Origin: Kangiella spongicola | Lineage (GTDB): Bacteria; Pseudomonadota; Gammaproteobacteria; Enterobacterales; Kangiellaceae | Direction: 5' to 3' | DNA length: 64,000 nucleotides | Assembly: GCF_003194565.2 (NCBI RefSeq) | Contig: NZ_QICH01000003.1 | Coordinates: 248,001-312,000, forward strand | Shown here: in pieces, positions 29,311 through 38,053 of the stretch | Position numbering within the stretch: position 1 is the stretch's first letter | How the letters are laid out: each line of letters starts with the position of its first letter | Notes under the pieces: generated by a model | Database searches by the model: none | Seen by the model: only the letters and a program-made list of their open reading frames with translations | What the model was told of the DNA's origin: nothing | Made by a program: the position numbers and the translations under genes

Positions 29311-31236
29311 TCACTCTTCTAAATAACTGTAGCCATAAATACCTTCTCTTAACTCAGCAAGGTATTGGCGTTGTTGGGTTAACTCTAGGCCACTGTTTTT
29401 CAGCTGGCGACGGTACGACTCTAGTAAAGACTTGGCATCAAAGTCAACATAATCCAAGAGTTCGTCCACACCAGCGCCATAATTGGTGCCATTGATATCG
29501 AGTTCTCCAGCCTGGTTAAGACTTAAGTCGATAGTGTGAGTATCGCCAAATAAGTTATGCATATCGCCAAGGATTTCTTGATAAGCCCCGACCAAGAAGA
29601 AACCTAAAAGGTACTCTTCACCATGCTGGTATTGCGGTAACTGGATGGTCGAGGTAATACCATGATTGTTAACATATTGCTCCAATAGCCCGTCGCTATC
29701 GCAGGTTATGTCCTGAATAATAGCACTTTCCGTAGGCTCTTGATCTAAACCCTTTAGAGGCATCACCGGGAAAATTTGATCTATTGCCCAAGCATCCGGT
29801 AAGGATTGGAAAATAGAGAAGTTCACAAAATACTTGCTCGCCAACTGCTCATTCAAGTTCGCTAAAATGCTTTCTTGCTCCAAAGTTTCAGGTATTAGCT
29901 TTTGTTTGATCGTTAACAATATCTGGCGATGCAAACGTTCGGCAACAGCGCGCTCGGCAAGGCTCAGCACTTGGTGGCTAAACATACCTTGAGCTTCATT
30001 GAGGTAATAGCCAGTATCGTGCAAGGCCTGAATGAGCTTAGCGTTATCCGCGTCTTGAATGTCTTGATAAATATTCCAGAAGTTCTGCAAAATAGCAGAG
30101 GCGTTCTCTTCAGGCTGCTCCACCTTGTGCTGAACCGGTGACTCAGAATCAATCACATTAGCGATCAACACCGCATGATGTGCCGTTAAAGCGCGACCTG
30201 ATTCAGTAATAATGTTGGGGTGTGGTAAATCACTGGACTCGGCAATTTCATGGAAAGCATTAACCACGTTATAAGCATACTCTTCAAGCGTGTAGTTCAT
30301 CGAGCAGTGGCTTTGGCTGTGTGTACCTTCATAGTCAACGCCAAGACCGCCACCAACGTCCACGGTCGTGATAGGAACGCCCAGTGTGTGCAATTCAGCA
30401 TAAAAACGTGCGCATTCTTTTAGTGCGTTACGAATATCCTGAATAGAGGTGATTTGTGAGCCTAGGTGGAAGTGTAGCAGCTGGAAAATATCCAACTGAT
30501 CTTGCTCTTGTAAAATTTCGACTAAGCGCAGAATCTGGCTAGCCGATAACCCAAATTTAGAATGCTCGCCGCCGGAAGTTTGCCACTTGGATTCACCCTT
30601 AGAAGCTAAACGCGCTCTAACGCCGATGGATGGTTTGATGCCCATTTGTTTGGCTTCATCAAGCAACAGCTCAAGCTCAGAAAGCTTTTCAATGACGATA
30701 TAAACCTTATGGCCTAACTGCGTGCCAATAAGCGCCGAGCGCAAGTATTCGCGGTCTTTATAGCCGTTACAGACGATTGTTGAGTTAGTGTCCTCAGACA
30801 TAGCCAGAACCGCCATAAGCTCAGGCTTACTGCCGGCTTCTAACCCAATTTGTTTATGTTCTTTATCGATTTTGGCTTGGCTTTTGACGATGCCTTCAAC
30901 TACACGACGCTGTTGATTAACCTTAATCGGGTAACAGACGGTGTATTTGCTCTGATAGTCGAGCTCTGTGATGGCTTGGTTAAAAGCTTGGCATAAACTA
31001 TTTACACGGTGATGCAAAATATCACCAAAGCGAAGTAGGGCAGGTAGTTGAAACCCGCGTTTTTGTACTTCTTTGCAGACTGATGATAACGAAAAAGACA
31101 AGTCTGGGCGGTCCTTATCAGGAGACACCGTTAACTCACCTTTATTATTAAGGTCGAAAAAACCATCGCTCCAATAAGCAAGGTTATAGAATGAGCGCGC
31201 TTGCTCAATTGACCAATCGTTTGTTGTAACAGTCAT
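29311..31236 (-). CDS. speA: Biosynthetic arginine decarboxylase
   Basis: This 641-aa PLP enzyme converts arginine to agmatine. The PLP-lysine region is YPIKVNQQRRVVE (about 97-109), the glycine-rich VDVGGGLGVDY binds phosphate, and the C-terminal region includes GYYQEILGDMHNLFGDTH-type residues (here GAYQEILGD). The longest frame begins at a TTG, but the ATG at 31236 has GGAG about 11 bases upstream and gives a SpeA-like N-terminus, so I prefer it. It heads speA-aguA-aguB. Confidence 0.96.
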   Translation of the reverse strand: MTVTTNDWSIEQARSFYNLAYWSDGFFDLNNKGELTVSPDKDRPDLSFSLSSVCKEVQKRGFQLPALLRFGDILHHRVNSLCQAFNQAITELDYQSKYTVCYPIKVNQQRRVVEGIVKSQAKIDKEHKQIGLEAGSKPELMAVLAMSEDTNSTIVCNGYKDREYLRSALIGTQLGHKVYIVIEKLSELELLLDEAKQMGIKPSIGVRARLASKGESKWQTSGGEHSKFGLSASQILRLVEILQEQDQLDIFQLLHFHLGSQITSIQDIRNALKECARFYAELHTLGVPITTVDVGGGLGVDYEGTHSQSHCSMNYTLEEYAYNVVNAFHEIAESSDLPHPNIITESGRALTAHHAVLIANVIDSESPVQHKVEQPEENASAILQNFWNIYQDIQDADNAKLIQALHDTGYYLNEAQGMFSHQVLSLAERAVAERLHRQILLTIKQKLIPETLEQESILANLNEQLASKYFVNFSIFQSLPDAWAIDQIFPVMPLKGLDQEPTESAIIQDITCDSDGLLEQYVNNHGITSTIQLPQYQHGEEYLLGFFLVGAYQEILGDMHNLFGDTHTIDLSLNQAGELDINGTNYGAGVDELLDYVDFDAKSLLESYRRQLKNSGLELTQQRQYLAELREGIYGYSYLEE

Positions 31237-31373
31237 TACTGTTCTATCTCCAATCAATGCTAGCCTAGTATTAGGACCAGCTATGAATCAGTAGGTTAGT
31301 ATAAAGGCAATCCAGTCTTTTAAACAGGGTAGCCGAATTTTTCATTTTGCTCGACAAGTTGCTCGACATCGAG

Positions 31374-31407
31374 GCACAAAAAAGGCGGTGCTTATTAGCC
31401 CGCCTTG
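31374..31407 (-). terminator. Terminator after speE
   Basis: On the minus strand there is a stem of seven bp (31400-31406 with 31382-31388), followed by a T run. It lies 23 bases past the speE stop and separates speDE from speA-aguAB. Confidence 0.8.
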
Positions 31408-31429
31408 GATTGTCCGTTCGTATGAAGGT

Positions 31430-32278
31430 TTACTTTAAAGCATCAACCACATACTGGGGTAGCGCAAAGCTGGCGACATGAAGCTCAGGCGTGTAATACC
31501 TGGTCTTGATGTTGCTCTTCGTAAATCGCTCGCGAATCTCTTGCGCAGACTGTTGGCGCAGTGATTCATCATCAGTTCCCCACGCTAATGTCATAATGCC
31601 GCCGATATAGGTTGGCACTGGAGCGCTGTAGAACCAGCGATCCGCGAACAAGCCTTCGAAACGTTTATAAGTGGTAACAACTTCATCGATTTGCATAAAG
31701 CTTACGCCGTTTTGAGTGGCTAGGATACCACCATCAGTAAGGCTGTTTTTGCAGCCCTCATAAAAACGTGAGCTGAACAGCACTTCACCAGGACCTTCTG
31801 GATCAGTTGAGTCCGAAATAATTACATCGAATTTGTCGCTGTTGTTGACGATAAATTCCACGCCATCATTAATCACAAGATTTACGCGCGAATCATCGAA
31901 GGCACCGTCCGAATGAGCAGGAAAGTGCTTTTTGCACATATCGACCACGGCTTGATCAATCTCAACCATAGTTACATGCTCAACTTCAGGGTGACGCAGA
32001 ACTTCGCGCAGGATACCGCCATCACCACCACCAATAATTAAAACACGCTTAGCATTGCCATGGGCGAATAAAGGCACATGCGCCAGCATTTCATGGTAAA
32101 TGAATTCGTCTTTTTCAGTGGTTTGGATAACACCATCTAAAGCCATAACGCGACCGAACTGCTCATTATTAAAGATGATCAGGTGTTGGTGGTCGGTTTT
32201 GCTTTCAAACAAAATCTCATCGATGACAAAACTTTGGCCATAAGTTTTGTAAAGCGTTTCTATAAAACGTTTGCTCAT
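31430..32278 (-). CDS. speE: Spermidine synthase (putrescine aminopropyltransferase)
   Basis: This 282-aa enzyme transfers the aminopropyl group of decarboxylated SAM to putrescine. It has an N-terminal beta hairpin domain, then the dcSAM-binding GGGDGG (about 80-85), EIDQAVVD, and the gate-keeping [10 protein letters not shown] (about 155-164). It follows speD by 32 bp, the normal speD-speE operon. Confidence 0.97.
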   Translation of the reverse strand: MSKRFIETLYKTYGQSFVIDEILFESKTDHQHLIIFNNEQFGRVMALDGVIQTTEKDEFIYHEMLAHVPLFAHGNAKRVLIIGGGDGGILREVLRHPEVEHVTMVEIDQAVVDMCKKHFPAHSDGAFDDSRVNLVINDGVEFIVNNSDKFDVIISDSTDPEGPGEVLFSSRFYEGCKNSLTDGGILATQNGVSFMQIDEVVTTYKRFEGLFADRWFYSAPVPTYIGGIMTLAWGTDDESLRQQSAQEIRERFTKSNIKTRYYTPELHVASFALPQYVVDALK

Positions 32279-32310
32279 TGTCTTATTTAATATCTCTTAG
32301 CTTGGCTTTG

Positions 32311-32784
32311 TTAATTGTGAACTTCACCGCGCAAAATTTCTTTTACCGATAACTCCGATGGTAAAAAAGCTTTGCGTAGGATTTCAGCGGCTTTATGCGG
32401 TTCAGCATCACCGCACATGAAAACATCAAACGCAGCATAGTCGCGTTCAGGCCAAGTGTGGACACTTATGTGAGATTCTGCAAGTACAGCAACACCAGAA
32501 ATGCCACCGTTAGGCGTAAAATGGTGCATGTGGATATGGAGCAGGGTAGCGCCGCATTCGGTCACAGCTTCACGAAAGGCTTGCTCCATAACCTGTAAAT
32601 TATCAAGTTTAGAGGCGCCCCATAAATCTATGATTAGGTGCGTACCGGCAAACTGCTTGCCATCACGTTGTATGAAATGATCGTTTCGCTCATCGTTCTC
32701 ATTGACGTTCTTAAAAGAAGGCCACTGAGTGTCTGTTGCGTCAGTAGGATCAATCTCTTGGTTATAGTCGAAGTCTTTATACAC
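32311..32784 (-). CDS. speD: S-adenosylmethionine decarboxylase proenzyme
   Basis: This 157-aa pyruvoyl enzyme supplies decarboxylated SAM for spermidine synthesis. The self-processing site is E103-S104 in AESHISVHTWPE; Ser104 becomes the pyruvoyl group. Catalytic His and Cys follow (VHTWPE, DVFMCG). The short prokaryotic type has about 120-130 aa, so the N-terminal 40 residues here are an acidic extension. The start is GTG at 32784 with AGGAG ten bases upstream. Confidence 0.95.
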   Translation of the reverse strand: MYKDFDYNQEIDPTDATDTQWPSFKNVNENDERNDHFIQRDGKQFAGTHLIIDLWGASKLDNLQVMEQAFREAVTECGATLLHIHMHHFTPNGGISGVAVLAESHISVHTWPERDYAAFDVFMCGDAEPHKAAEILRKAFLPSELSVKEILRGEVHN

Positions 32785-33416
32785 TTCTGTAATCTCCTAT
32801 TTATTTGGGAGCCATAAGCAAGTTAGAGCCAAAATTGATAGTGAAAGCTCTAAATTTATAAACTCTGGGGGCGTAACGATAGAAACTTCCCAGACCTACT
32901 GAGCAGGCTAAAATATAATAAATTCAAGTAGTTATCATATAATCTGTTTTAATTAATCAAACTCAATAAAAACAGCTTTAACCAGCACAATTTAGACTGT
33001 GCTTTATACGCTTTTTTGCTCAAATTGCAATACTTTTTCGTACTTTTTTGTATGAAAAACAATCAAAACTTATTTGGGATTAGTCTTGAAAGTGATTGTT
33101 GGTGATTTTCTCCAATAACAGGCAAGCTCAAAAAAACGTTAAATAAACTAGCCATGAACATTCGTTTGAGATATATTTCGTTTTTGCGCAAAAAGTGTCA
33201 GAGATTTTTACACCTTTTGTTGGCTTGCATAAAACATATTTAAAATTTAGTAAAAGATTAAGGCTTTATAAGATATTTGAATTCATATATGTTTAGCTAA
33301 ATGTATCGATTTACTTCTCAAAGTAGCGCATTATTCAATAAATATCGCAAAAAATTATGTGAGGTAAATCATGGATTATGCAATAATGACTTGATAAATG
33401 CAGATTTGCTTTTTTA
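32785..33416. other. Long AT-rich intergenic region with several dyads
   Basis: These 632 bp separate speD (-) from an unrecognised gene (+) and show no coding potential. Dyads seen are 32865-32869/32889-32893 (CTGGG/CCCAG) followed by 32895-32899/32903-32907, both in the speD leader; AGCACA/TGTGCT (32984-32989/32998-33003); a 10-bp hairpin with one G-U pair (33034-33043/33050-33059); and a perfect 14-base palindrome TTTTTGCGCAAAAA (33181-33194). Some may be operators or leader structures. None matches a riboswitch that I recognise. Confidence 0.5.
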
Positions 33417-34658
33417 GTGGAGAGAACCGTGAGTAAGACATTATCTCGTAAAGAGTTATCACTTATAGGTCGTGAGGGAGAACGCATTAAGAATGGGTTA
33501 GCCAACCTTGTGGAGGACTTCCCAAATCATGCCAAAACCATTACGGGAATGTCGAAATGGTTAACGGCCAATAAATCGACCTGTCAGAGAATGGTTGAAA
33601 CCATTAATAAGGCTGTGGATGGGCTTGAGGTTATTGAGAGCCTACCAGGGCCAGCAGGTTTAAAGGGCTTTATTGACCTTGCTCAAGAAAAGAGTATTAA
33701 CCCGAAGCTAATTGAAGATGCTCGCTCTGCAGTTCAGCGCTTCGAAAATCTTATCTACGAATACTCTCGTAGCCATTCAGCCTTGAAGAAGCTAGTAAAA
33801 GAGTCTAGTTCCACAGGTTCAGAGGCTACTACGTCTAAGAAAGATGCACGTCAAGCTTTGTATGAAGCTGCCAAGTTGGTTACGGGCGAGTCGATGGAGA
33901 GCTCATTTTTTGCCTGCATCATTAAAGAAAGCCAACAAAACGCCAAATACCTTCAGCAGTTCACGCTCAGCTACTATGAAGGCTGTCAAACTACTGAAAA
34001 CTCAAGACCGATTATGGTTCCAATCGTGCCAGGCGAAGACTCAATAGAGGTAAATAAGCCAGAATTAGTGTCGAATACGGATCAGCTTGGCGACAGTTTG
34101 AGCTCTGTTTCTGTGATCAAAGAATTGACCAGTCCGTCTATTTCTAACCGAATAAATGATTTCACCAAGGGCGATAACTGGATGGTGGTTCCAACAGAAA
34201 ATGCTGGTAATGAAGAGCAGAATATTGGGGTCATCAAAAATTACCCTCAAGAGCAATTAGGACCATTCCATGGCGGCAAGAACGCCAGTTGTGTGGGCGC
34301 TCATACGCGTTACCCAACAAAGTCTTTATATCTAGTGTGCTTCTTGGACAAAAAGTACGCCATGCGTAGTGTGGCTAATGCCGGTATTTATTCAAGTGGT
34401 GCCCAGCTTAGCAATATTATTACAAGTCCAGATTCTCTGTGGTTCGATCGTTTCCATGACGAAGCTGATTTAGGACTTTGTGGTCCTCACGAAGACTTCA
34501 GTGAAAAGCTTGGTTATCCAATGGCTAATGAATTGGTCGATGATCTATTCTCAATGTCAAAGTGTAGCAGAGATGACTATACCTGCTTCTTGATGAAGGT
34601 GGATTTCCCAGTTTGGTCAACCGCCTATCGTATCTACTTCCAGTATGCGATAGATTAA
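33417..34658 (+). CDS. Unrecognised protein with possible N-terminal helix-turn-helix
   Basis: The frame opens at GTG 33417, but a second GTG at 33429 has GGAGAG just upstream and is the likelier start (409 aa). I do not recognise the family. The N-terminal segment about residues 40-65 (GMSKWLTANKSTCQRMVE) resembles a helix-turn-helix. Residues 65-200 are helical. A linker rich in Ser, Thr and Asp follows (about 200-265). The C-terminal 140 residues contain conserved-looking cysteines and end in an alternating beta pattern. No signal peptide or membrane segment is seen. It stands alone behind a 630-bp gene-free region. A regulator is one possibility, but unproven. Confidence 0.7.
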   Translation: MERTVSKTLSRKELSLIGREGERIKNGLANLVEDFPNHAKTITGMSKWLTANKSTCQRMVETINKAVDGLEVIESLPGPAGLKGFIDLAQEKSINPKLIEDARSAVQRFENLIYEYSRSHSALKKLVKESSSTGSEATTSKKDARQALYEAAKLVTGESMESSFFACIIKESQQNAKYLQQFTLSYYEGCQTTENSRPIMVPIVPGEDSIEVNKPELVSNTDQLGDSLSSVSVIKELTSPSISNRINDFTKGDNWMVVPTENAGNEEQNIGVIKNYPQEQLGPFHGGKNASCVGAHTRYPTKSLYLVCFLDKKYAMRSVANAGIYSSGAQLSNIITSPDSLWFDRFHDEADLGLCGPHEDFSEKLGYPMANELVDDLFSMSKCSRDDYTCFLMKVDFPVWSTAYRIYFQYAID

Positions 34659-34671
34659 GAGGCTGGACTTT

Positions 34672-34705
34672 CTTGGTGGAAGTTTTTGATAAAGCTTCCA
34701 CCGAG
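34672..34705 (+). terminator. Hairpin after the unrecognised gene
   Basis: Stem GGTGGAAG/CTTCCACC (34675-34682 with 34695-34702) extends to 11 bp with a G-U pair, loop 12 bases. It lies 16 bases after the stop, but no T run follows, so it may stabilise the mRNA 3' end rather than terminate. Confidence 0.5.
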
Positions 34706-34736
34706 TTAAGTTGTTCTAATCAGCGATTAACAAGCA

Positions 34737-34767
34737 CAAAAAAGCGAGCATAGAGCTCGCTTTTTTA
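34737..34767. terminator. Bidirectional terminator before leucine dehydrogenase
   Basis: Stem AGCGAGC/GCTCGCT (34743-34749 with 34755-34761) between an A run and a T run. It serves the upstream plus-strand gene and the convergent leucine dehydrogenase gene. Confidence 0.88.
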
Positions 34768-34781
34768 TTGCCTACTAAGGC

Positions 34782-35816
34782 TTATTTCTTAGCGTCTGCA
34801 ACACGTTTACGTGCTAATTCATCAGCAATAACGTTAGTTGGACGGCCTTCAGCTTTAGAAGCGTCGAAAACTTCGGTTAAAGTGCCGTAGATTTCGTCTA
34901 CTTTCTTAAGCGCTGCATCACGGTTGTAGTTCTCTTCGAACGACACGTTGATGATACCACCAGCGTTAATAACGTAATCAGGTGCGTACAAAATACCTTT
35001 TTCCATAAGAATATCGCCGTGGCGATCTTCTGCTAACTGGTTGTTAGCTGCGCCAGCAATCACTGAGGCACGGATTTTAGGAATTGTATTGTCATTGATG
35101 GTTGCGCCAAGTGCACATGGAGCATAAACATCAACGTCTTGGTGATAAATTTCGTCAGTATCAACAGCTGTTGCACCAAACTCGTCAACCACGCGATCAA
35201 CACTTTCTTTGTTGATATCAGTAACGATAAGTTTTGCACCTTGCTCGTGAAGATGACGGCATAGGTAGTAACCTACGTGACCTAGACCTTGAACAGACAC
35301 TTTTAAGCCATCTAAGTCGCTACGACCTAGGCGGTGGTTTACAGCCGCTCTAAGGCCAGTAAAAACACCGTAAGCAGTTACTGGAGAAGGGTCGCCAGAC
35401 TTGCCTTCAAGACCAAGAACGTGATCAGTTTCTTTGTTCACGATAGCCATATCTTGCGGGTTGATACCGACATCTTCAGCAGTGATGTATTTACCGCTTA
35501 ATTTGTCAACGAAGCGACCGAAGGCACGGAATAACTCTTCAGACTTCATAGTCTTAGAGTTACCGATGATGACCGATTTACCGCCACCCATTTTTAGGCC
35601 AGCCATAGCATTTTTATAAGTCATGCCTCGGGATAGACGAAGTGCGTCAATTAAAGCGCCTTCATCTGAATTGTAGTCCCACATACGACAGCCACCAACG
35701 GCTGGTCCTAGGTTTGTGTTGTGCACACAAATAATTGCTTTAAGTCCGGACTCTACGTCTCGGCAAAATACGATTTGTTCGTGATCATCATAAGCACGAA
35801 GGTTAAAAACCGCCAT
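34782..35816 (-). CDS. ldh: Leucine dehydrogenase (Glu/Leu/Phe/Val dehydrogenase family)
   Basis: This 344-aa NAD-dependent enzyme deaminates leucine, valine and isoleucine to 2-oxoacids. The catalytic Lys region is [10 protein letters not shown] (about 71-80). The second Lys is in [13 protein letters not shown], and the Rossmann motif is [11 protein letters not shown] (about 179-189). Length and motifs match bacterial leucine dehydrogenases rather than the about 420-450-aa glutamate enzymes. It lies about 65 bp after the aldehyde dehydrogenase gene on the same strand, so the two may be co-transcribed. The symbol bcd is also used. Confidence 0.92.
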   Translation of the reverse strand: MAVFNLRAYDDHEQIVFCRDVESGLKAIICVHNTNLGPAVGGCRMWDYNSDEGALIDALRLSRGMTYKNAMAGLKMGGGKSVIIGNSKTMKSEELFRAFGRFVDKLSGKYITAEDVGINPQDMAIVNKETDHVLGLEGKSGDPSPVTAYGVFTGLRAAVNHRLGRSDLDGLKVSVQGLGHVGYYLCRHLHEQGAKLIVTDINKESVDRVVDEFGATAVDTDEIYHQDVDVYAPCALGATINDNTIPKIRASVIAGAANNQLAEDRHGDILMEKGILYAPDYVINAGGIINVSFEENYNRDAALKKVDEIYGTLTEVFDASKAEGRPTNVIADELARKRVADAKK

Positions 35817-35883
35817 ATAAAACTCCTATTAAAAGGAAAACAACAAAAGCCACAACTCATGGTGTGGCATCAATAAAAATCAA

Positions 35884-37404
35884 TTAGCCCAGATCGAACT
35901 TTATGCCCTGGGCGAGTACTGGAGTTTCACCCCAGAAAATAGTATTCGTTTGACGTCGCATGTACGCTTTCCAAGCATCTGAGCCTGCTTCACGTCCGCC
36001 GCCAGTGTCTTTTTCACCACCGAATGCACCGCCAATCTCAGCACCAGAAGTGCCTATGTTGACGTTAGCAATACCACAATCAGAGCCTATGGCTGACAGG
36101 AACCGCTCGGCATTTTTTATATCGCTAGTGAATATTGCTGATGATAGACCCGCTTTAGAGTGATTTTGCATCGCAATTGCTTCATCAATCGTGTCAAAGG
36201 TCATCACATACAAAATTGGGGCGAAGGTTTCAGTTTGAACGATGTCCCAATGATTTTCTGCACGAATAAAAGTAGGCTCAACAAAGTGGCCTGCGCCTTC
36301 TTTACGGTTACCACCAGCCAGTATTTCGCCACCAGCTTCTTTGGCTTTAGCTACCGTATGCTCAAAATTTTTCACTGCCTGCTCGTCGATAAGAGGGCCC
36401 ATCAAGGTATCGTTATCGAGCGGGTTGCCAATCTTAACCTGCTTGTAAGCTTTAGCGATGGCCGAAATGACTTCGTCGGCTACGTTTTTATGGACAATTA
36501 AGCGTCGCGTGGATGTACAGCGTTGCCCAGCGGTTCCAACTGCACCGAATACCACAGCAGGAACGGCTAAGTCTAAATCGGCCGATTCATCGAGAATCAG
36601 AGCATTGTTGCCCGATAGCTCAAGAAGGGACTTACCCATTCGTTCTGCGACCTTCATGCCAACCATACGGCCGATTTCGCTAGAACCAGTGAATGACATC
36701 TTCTTAACACGCTTATCTTCTATAAACTTCTGTGATAAAGCGTTTTCTTCGGTATCTATAAATAGACAGAAGATACCCTTGTAACCGTTTTTCTCTAAAA
36801 CTTTGTTGCAGATATTCTGTACTGCAATAGCGGCTAATGGCGTCTTTGGTGATGGTTTCCATACCACCGTATTTCCACAAACAGCAGCGACAAATGCATT
36901 CCATGACCAAACCGCGACAGGGAAGTTAAAAGCGGAAATAACGCCTGTAACACCCAGCGGGTGCCATTGCTCATACATTCTGTGCTCAGGGCGTTCAGAG
37001 TGCATGGTTTTGCCGTAAAGCATACGCGATTGACCGACTGCGAAGTCAGCCATATCAATCATTTCTTGAACTTCACCATCGCCTTCGGCTTTGATCTTGC
37101 CCATTTCGGCACTGACCAAACTTCCTAAGGCATCTTTATGCTGACGTAAAGCTTCTGCCATTTGGCGAACTAATTCACCTCTGACTGGGGCAGGGACCAT
37201 ACGCCATTCAGCAAAAGCTTTTTCAGCTTGCTGCATGACGAGGTTGTAATCTTCTTCAGACGTAGCATTTACTTTAGCTATTAATTCGCCTGTGGCAGGG
37301 TTGATTGATTCAATCACACCTGCATCTTGAGTATCGGTATAACCCTGGCCCCAACTCGCAGATTGGTTGACCGCTTTAATACCTAACTCTTGTAAGAATT
37401 CCAT
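35884..37404 (-). CDS. amaB: ALDH7-type aldehyde dehydrogenase (alpha-aminoadipate semialdehyde dehydrogenase-like)
   Basis: This 506-aa NAD-dependent aldehyde dehydrogenase has the catalytic Cys in GQRCTSTRR (about 299) and Glu in LELSGNN (about 265). The N-terminal [17 protein letters not shown] and the C-terminal [27 protein letters not shown] are typical of ALDH7A1/antiquitin. That family oxidises allysine (2-aminoadipate semialdehyde) to 2-aminoadipate in lysine breakdown. A lysine/saccharopine dehydrogenase gene two genes upstream supports this role. The symbol is by analogy. Confidence 0.85.
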   Translation of the reverse strand: MEFLQELGIKAVNQSASWGQGYTDTQDAGVIESINPATGELIAKVNATSEEDYNLVMQQAEKAFAEWRMVPAPVRGELVRQMAEALRQHKDALGSLVSAEMGKIKAEGDGEVQEMIDMADFAVGQSRMLYGKTMHSERPEHRMYEQWHPLGVTGVISAFNFPVAVWSWNAFVAAVCGNTVVWKPSPKTPLAAIAVQNICNKVLEKNGYKGIFCLFIDTEENALSQKFIEDKRVKKMSFTGSSEIGRMVGMKVAERMGKSLLELSGNNALILDESADLDLAVPAVVFGAVGTAGQRCTSTRRLIVHKNVADEVISAIAKAYKQVKIGNPLDNDTLMGPLIDEQAVKNFEHTVAKAKEAGGEILAGGNRKEGAGHFVEPTFIRAENHWDIVQTETFAPILYVMTFDTIDEAIAMQNHSKAGLSSAIFTSDIKNAERFLSAIGSDCGIANVNIGTSGAEIGGAFGGEKDTGGGREAGSDAWKAYMRRQTNTIFWGETPVLAQGIKFDLG

Positions 37405-37787
37405 AAAGTCCCCTGACTTAAATTAAACCGATTAGCAAGAATTGTATCTTCTTGTATCTCAATTTTGCGGAGCAACCTTACCACTCAAGACCCATTTCCG
37501 CCAGTAAATTTTAGGCTCGTTGATTAAAGTTTGTACAAGTTTAGAGCTGGTCGGACAAGTTTGAAAAGATATCTCTATAGATTAGATGCTATTCATTAGT
37601 AAATATTATTAAAATAAAACTTTTGCATCGAGATAAGTCCGTAATGCTAGGGCGGTGTAGTCGGACCGAAAAGTCCCAATAAATTAGAGGAAGTTATTAC
37701 AGTATTGTTTGTTCTATTGTGCTTTAGGGCGAAGTGGGTTTGTAAATGGCTCTATATTAGAGCCACAGTAAGAGAAAAGAGGGCGTC
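37405..37787. other. Intergenic region upstream of the aldehyde dehydrogenase gene
   Basis: 383 bp with no coding potential. Two dyads are seen: GTCCG/CGGAC (37637-37641 with 37662-37666, long loop) and GGCTCT/AGAGCC (37748-37753 with 37759-37764). The second lies just past the EF-hand gene and may be its weak terminator, though no T run follows. The promoter for the aldehyde dehydrogenase gene should lie here, but no clear boxes were identified. Confidence 0.45.
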
Positions 37788-38027
37788 CTAATATTCCCAC
37801 CAGCAGGTTTTCCACCATTCAAGAAATTCATCAAACTCAATATAGCCGCTACCGTCAGTGTCTATCAGCGAGAATCCTTTTTGAGCTTGTTCTTGAGTAG
37901 ATTCAGGTGACAAAACTCTCAATAATTCTGCAAACTCTTCAACATCGATAGCACCGTTGTTATCGCGGTCGAAAAAATTGAAATGTTCTTTTACGGCTTC
38001 AATTTGTTTATCGTTTAGTGCTTTCAT
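37788..38027 (-). CDS. Small EF-hand calcium-binding protein
   Basis: This 79-aa protein consists of two canonical EF-hands. Loop 1 is DRDNNGAIDVEE (about 20-31) and loop 2 is DTDGSGYIEFDE (about 56-67), both with all oxygen ligands and the central Gly. No signal peptide is seen, so it is probably cytoplasmic. AAGGAG sits before the ATG. It lies 26 bp downstream of the saccharopine/lysine dehydrogenase gene on the same strand, so co-transcription is likely. Its partner is unknown. Confidence 0.9.
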   Translation of the reverse strand: MKALNDKQIEAVKEHFNFFDRDNNGAIDVEEFAELLRVLSPESTQEQAQKGFSLIDTDGSGYIEFDEFLEWWKTCWWEY

Positions 38028-38053
38028 AAAGCTCCTTTGTGCTTTAGTGGTGA

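Noticed and set aside
36160-37058. Several open frames on both strands inside the aldehyde dehydrogenase gene
   Set aside because: Shadow frames of a strong conserved gene, with no domain, ribosome-binding site or plausible composition.
37637-37666. Riboswitch or small RNA upstream of the aldehyde dehydrogenase gene
   Set aside because: Only one short stem with a long loop is seen. No conserved core that I recognise.
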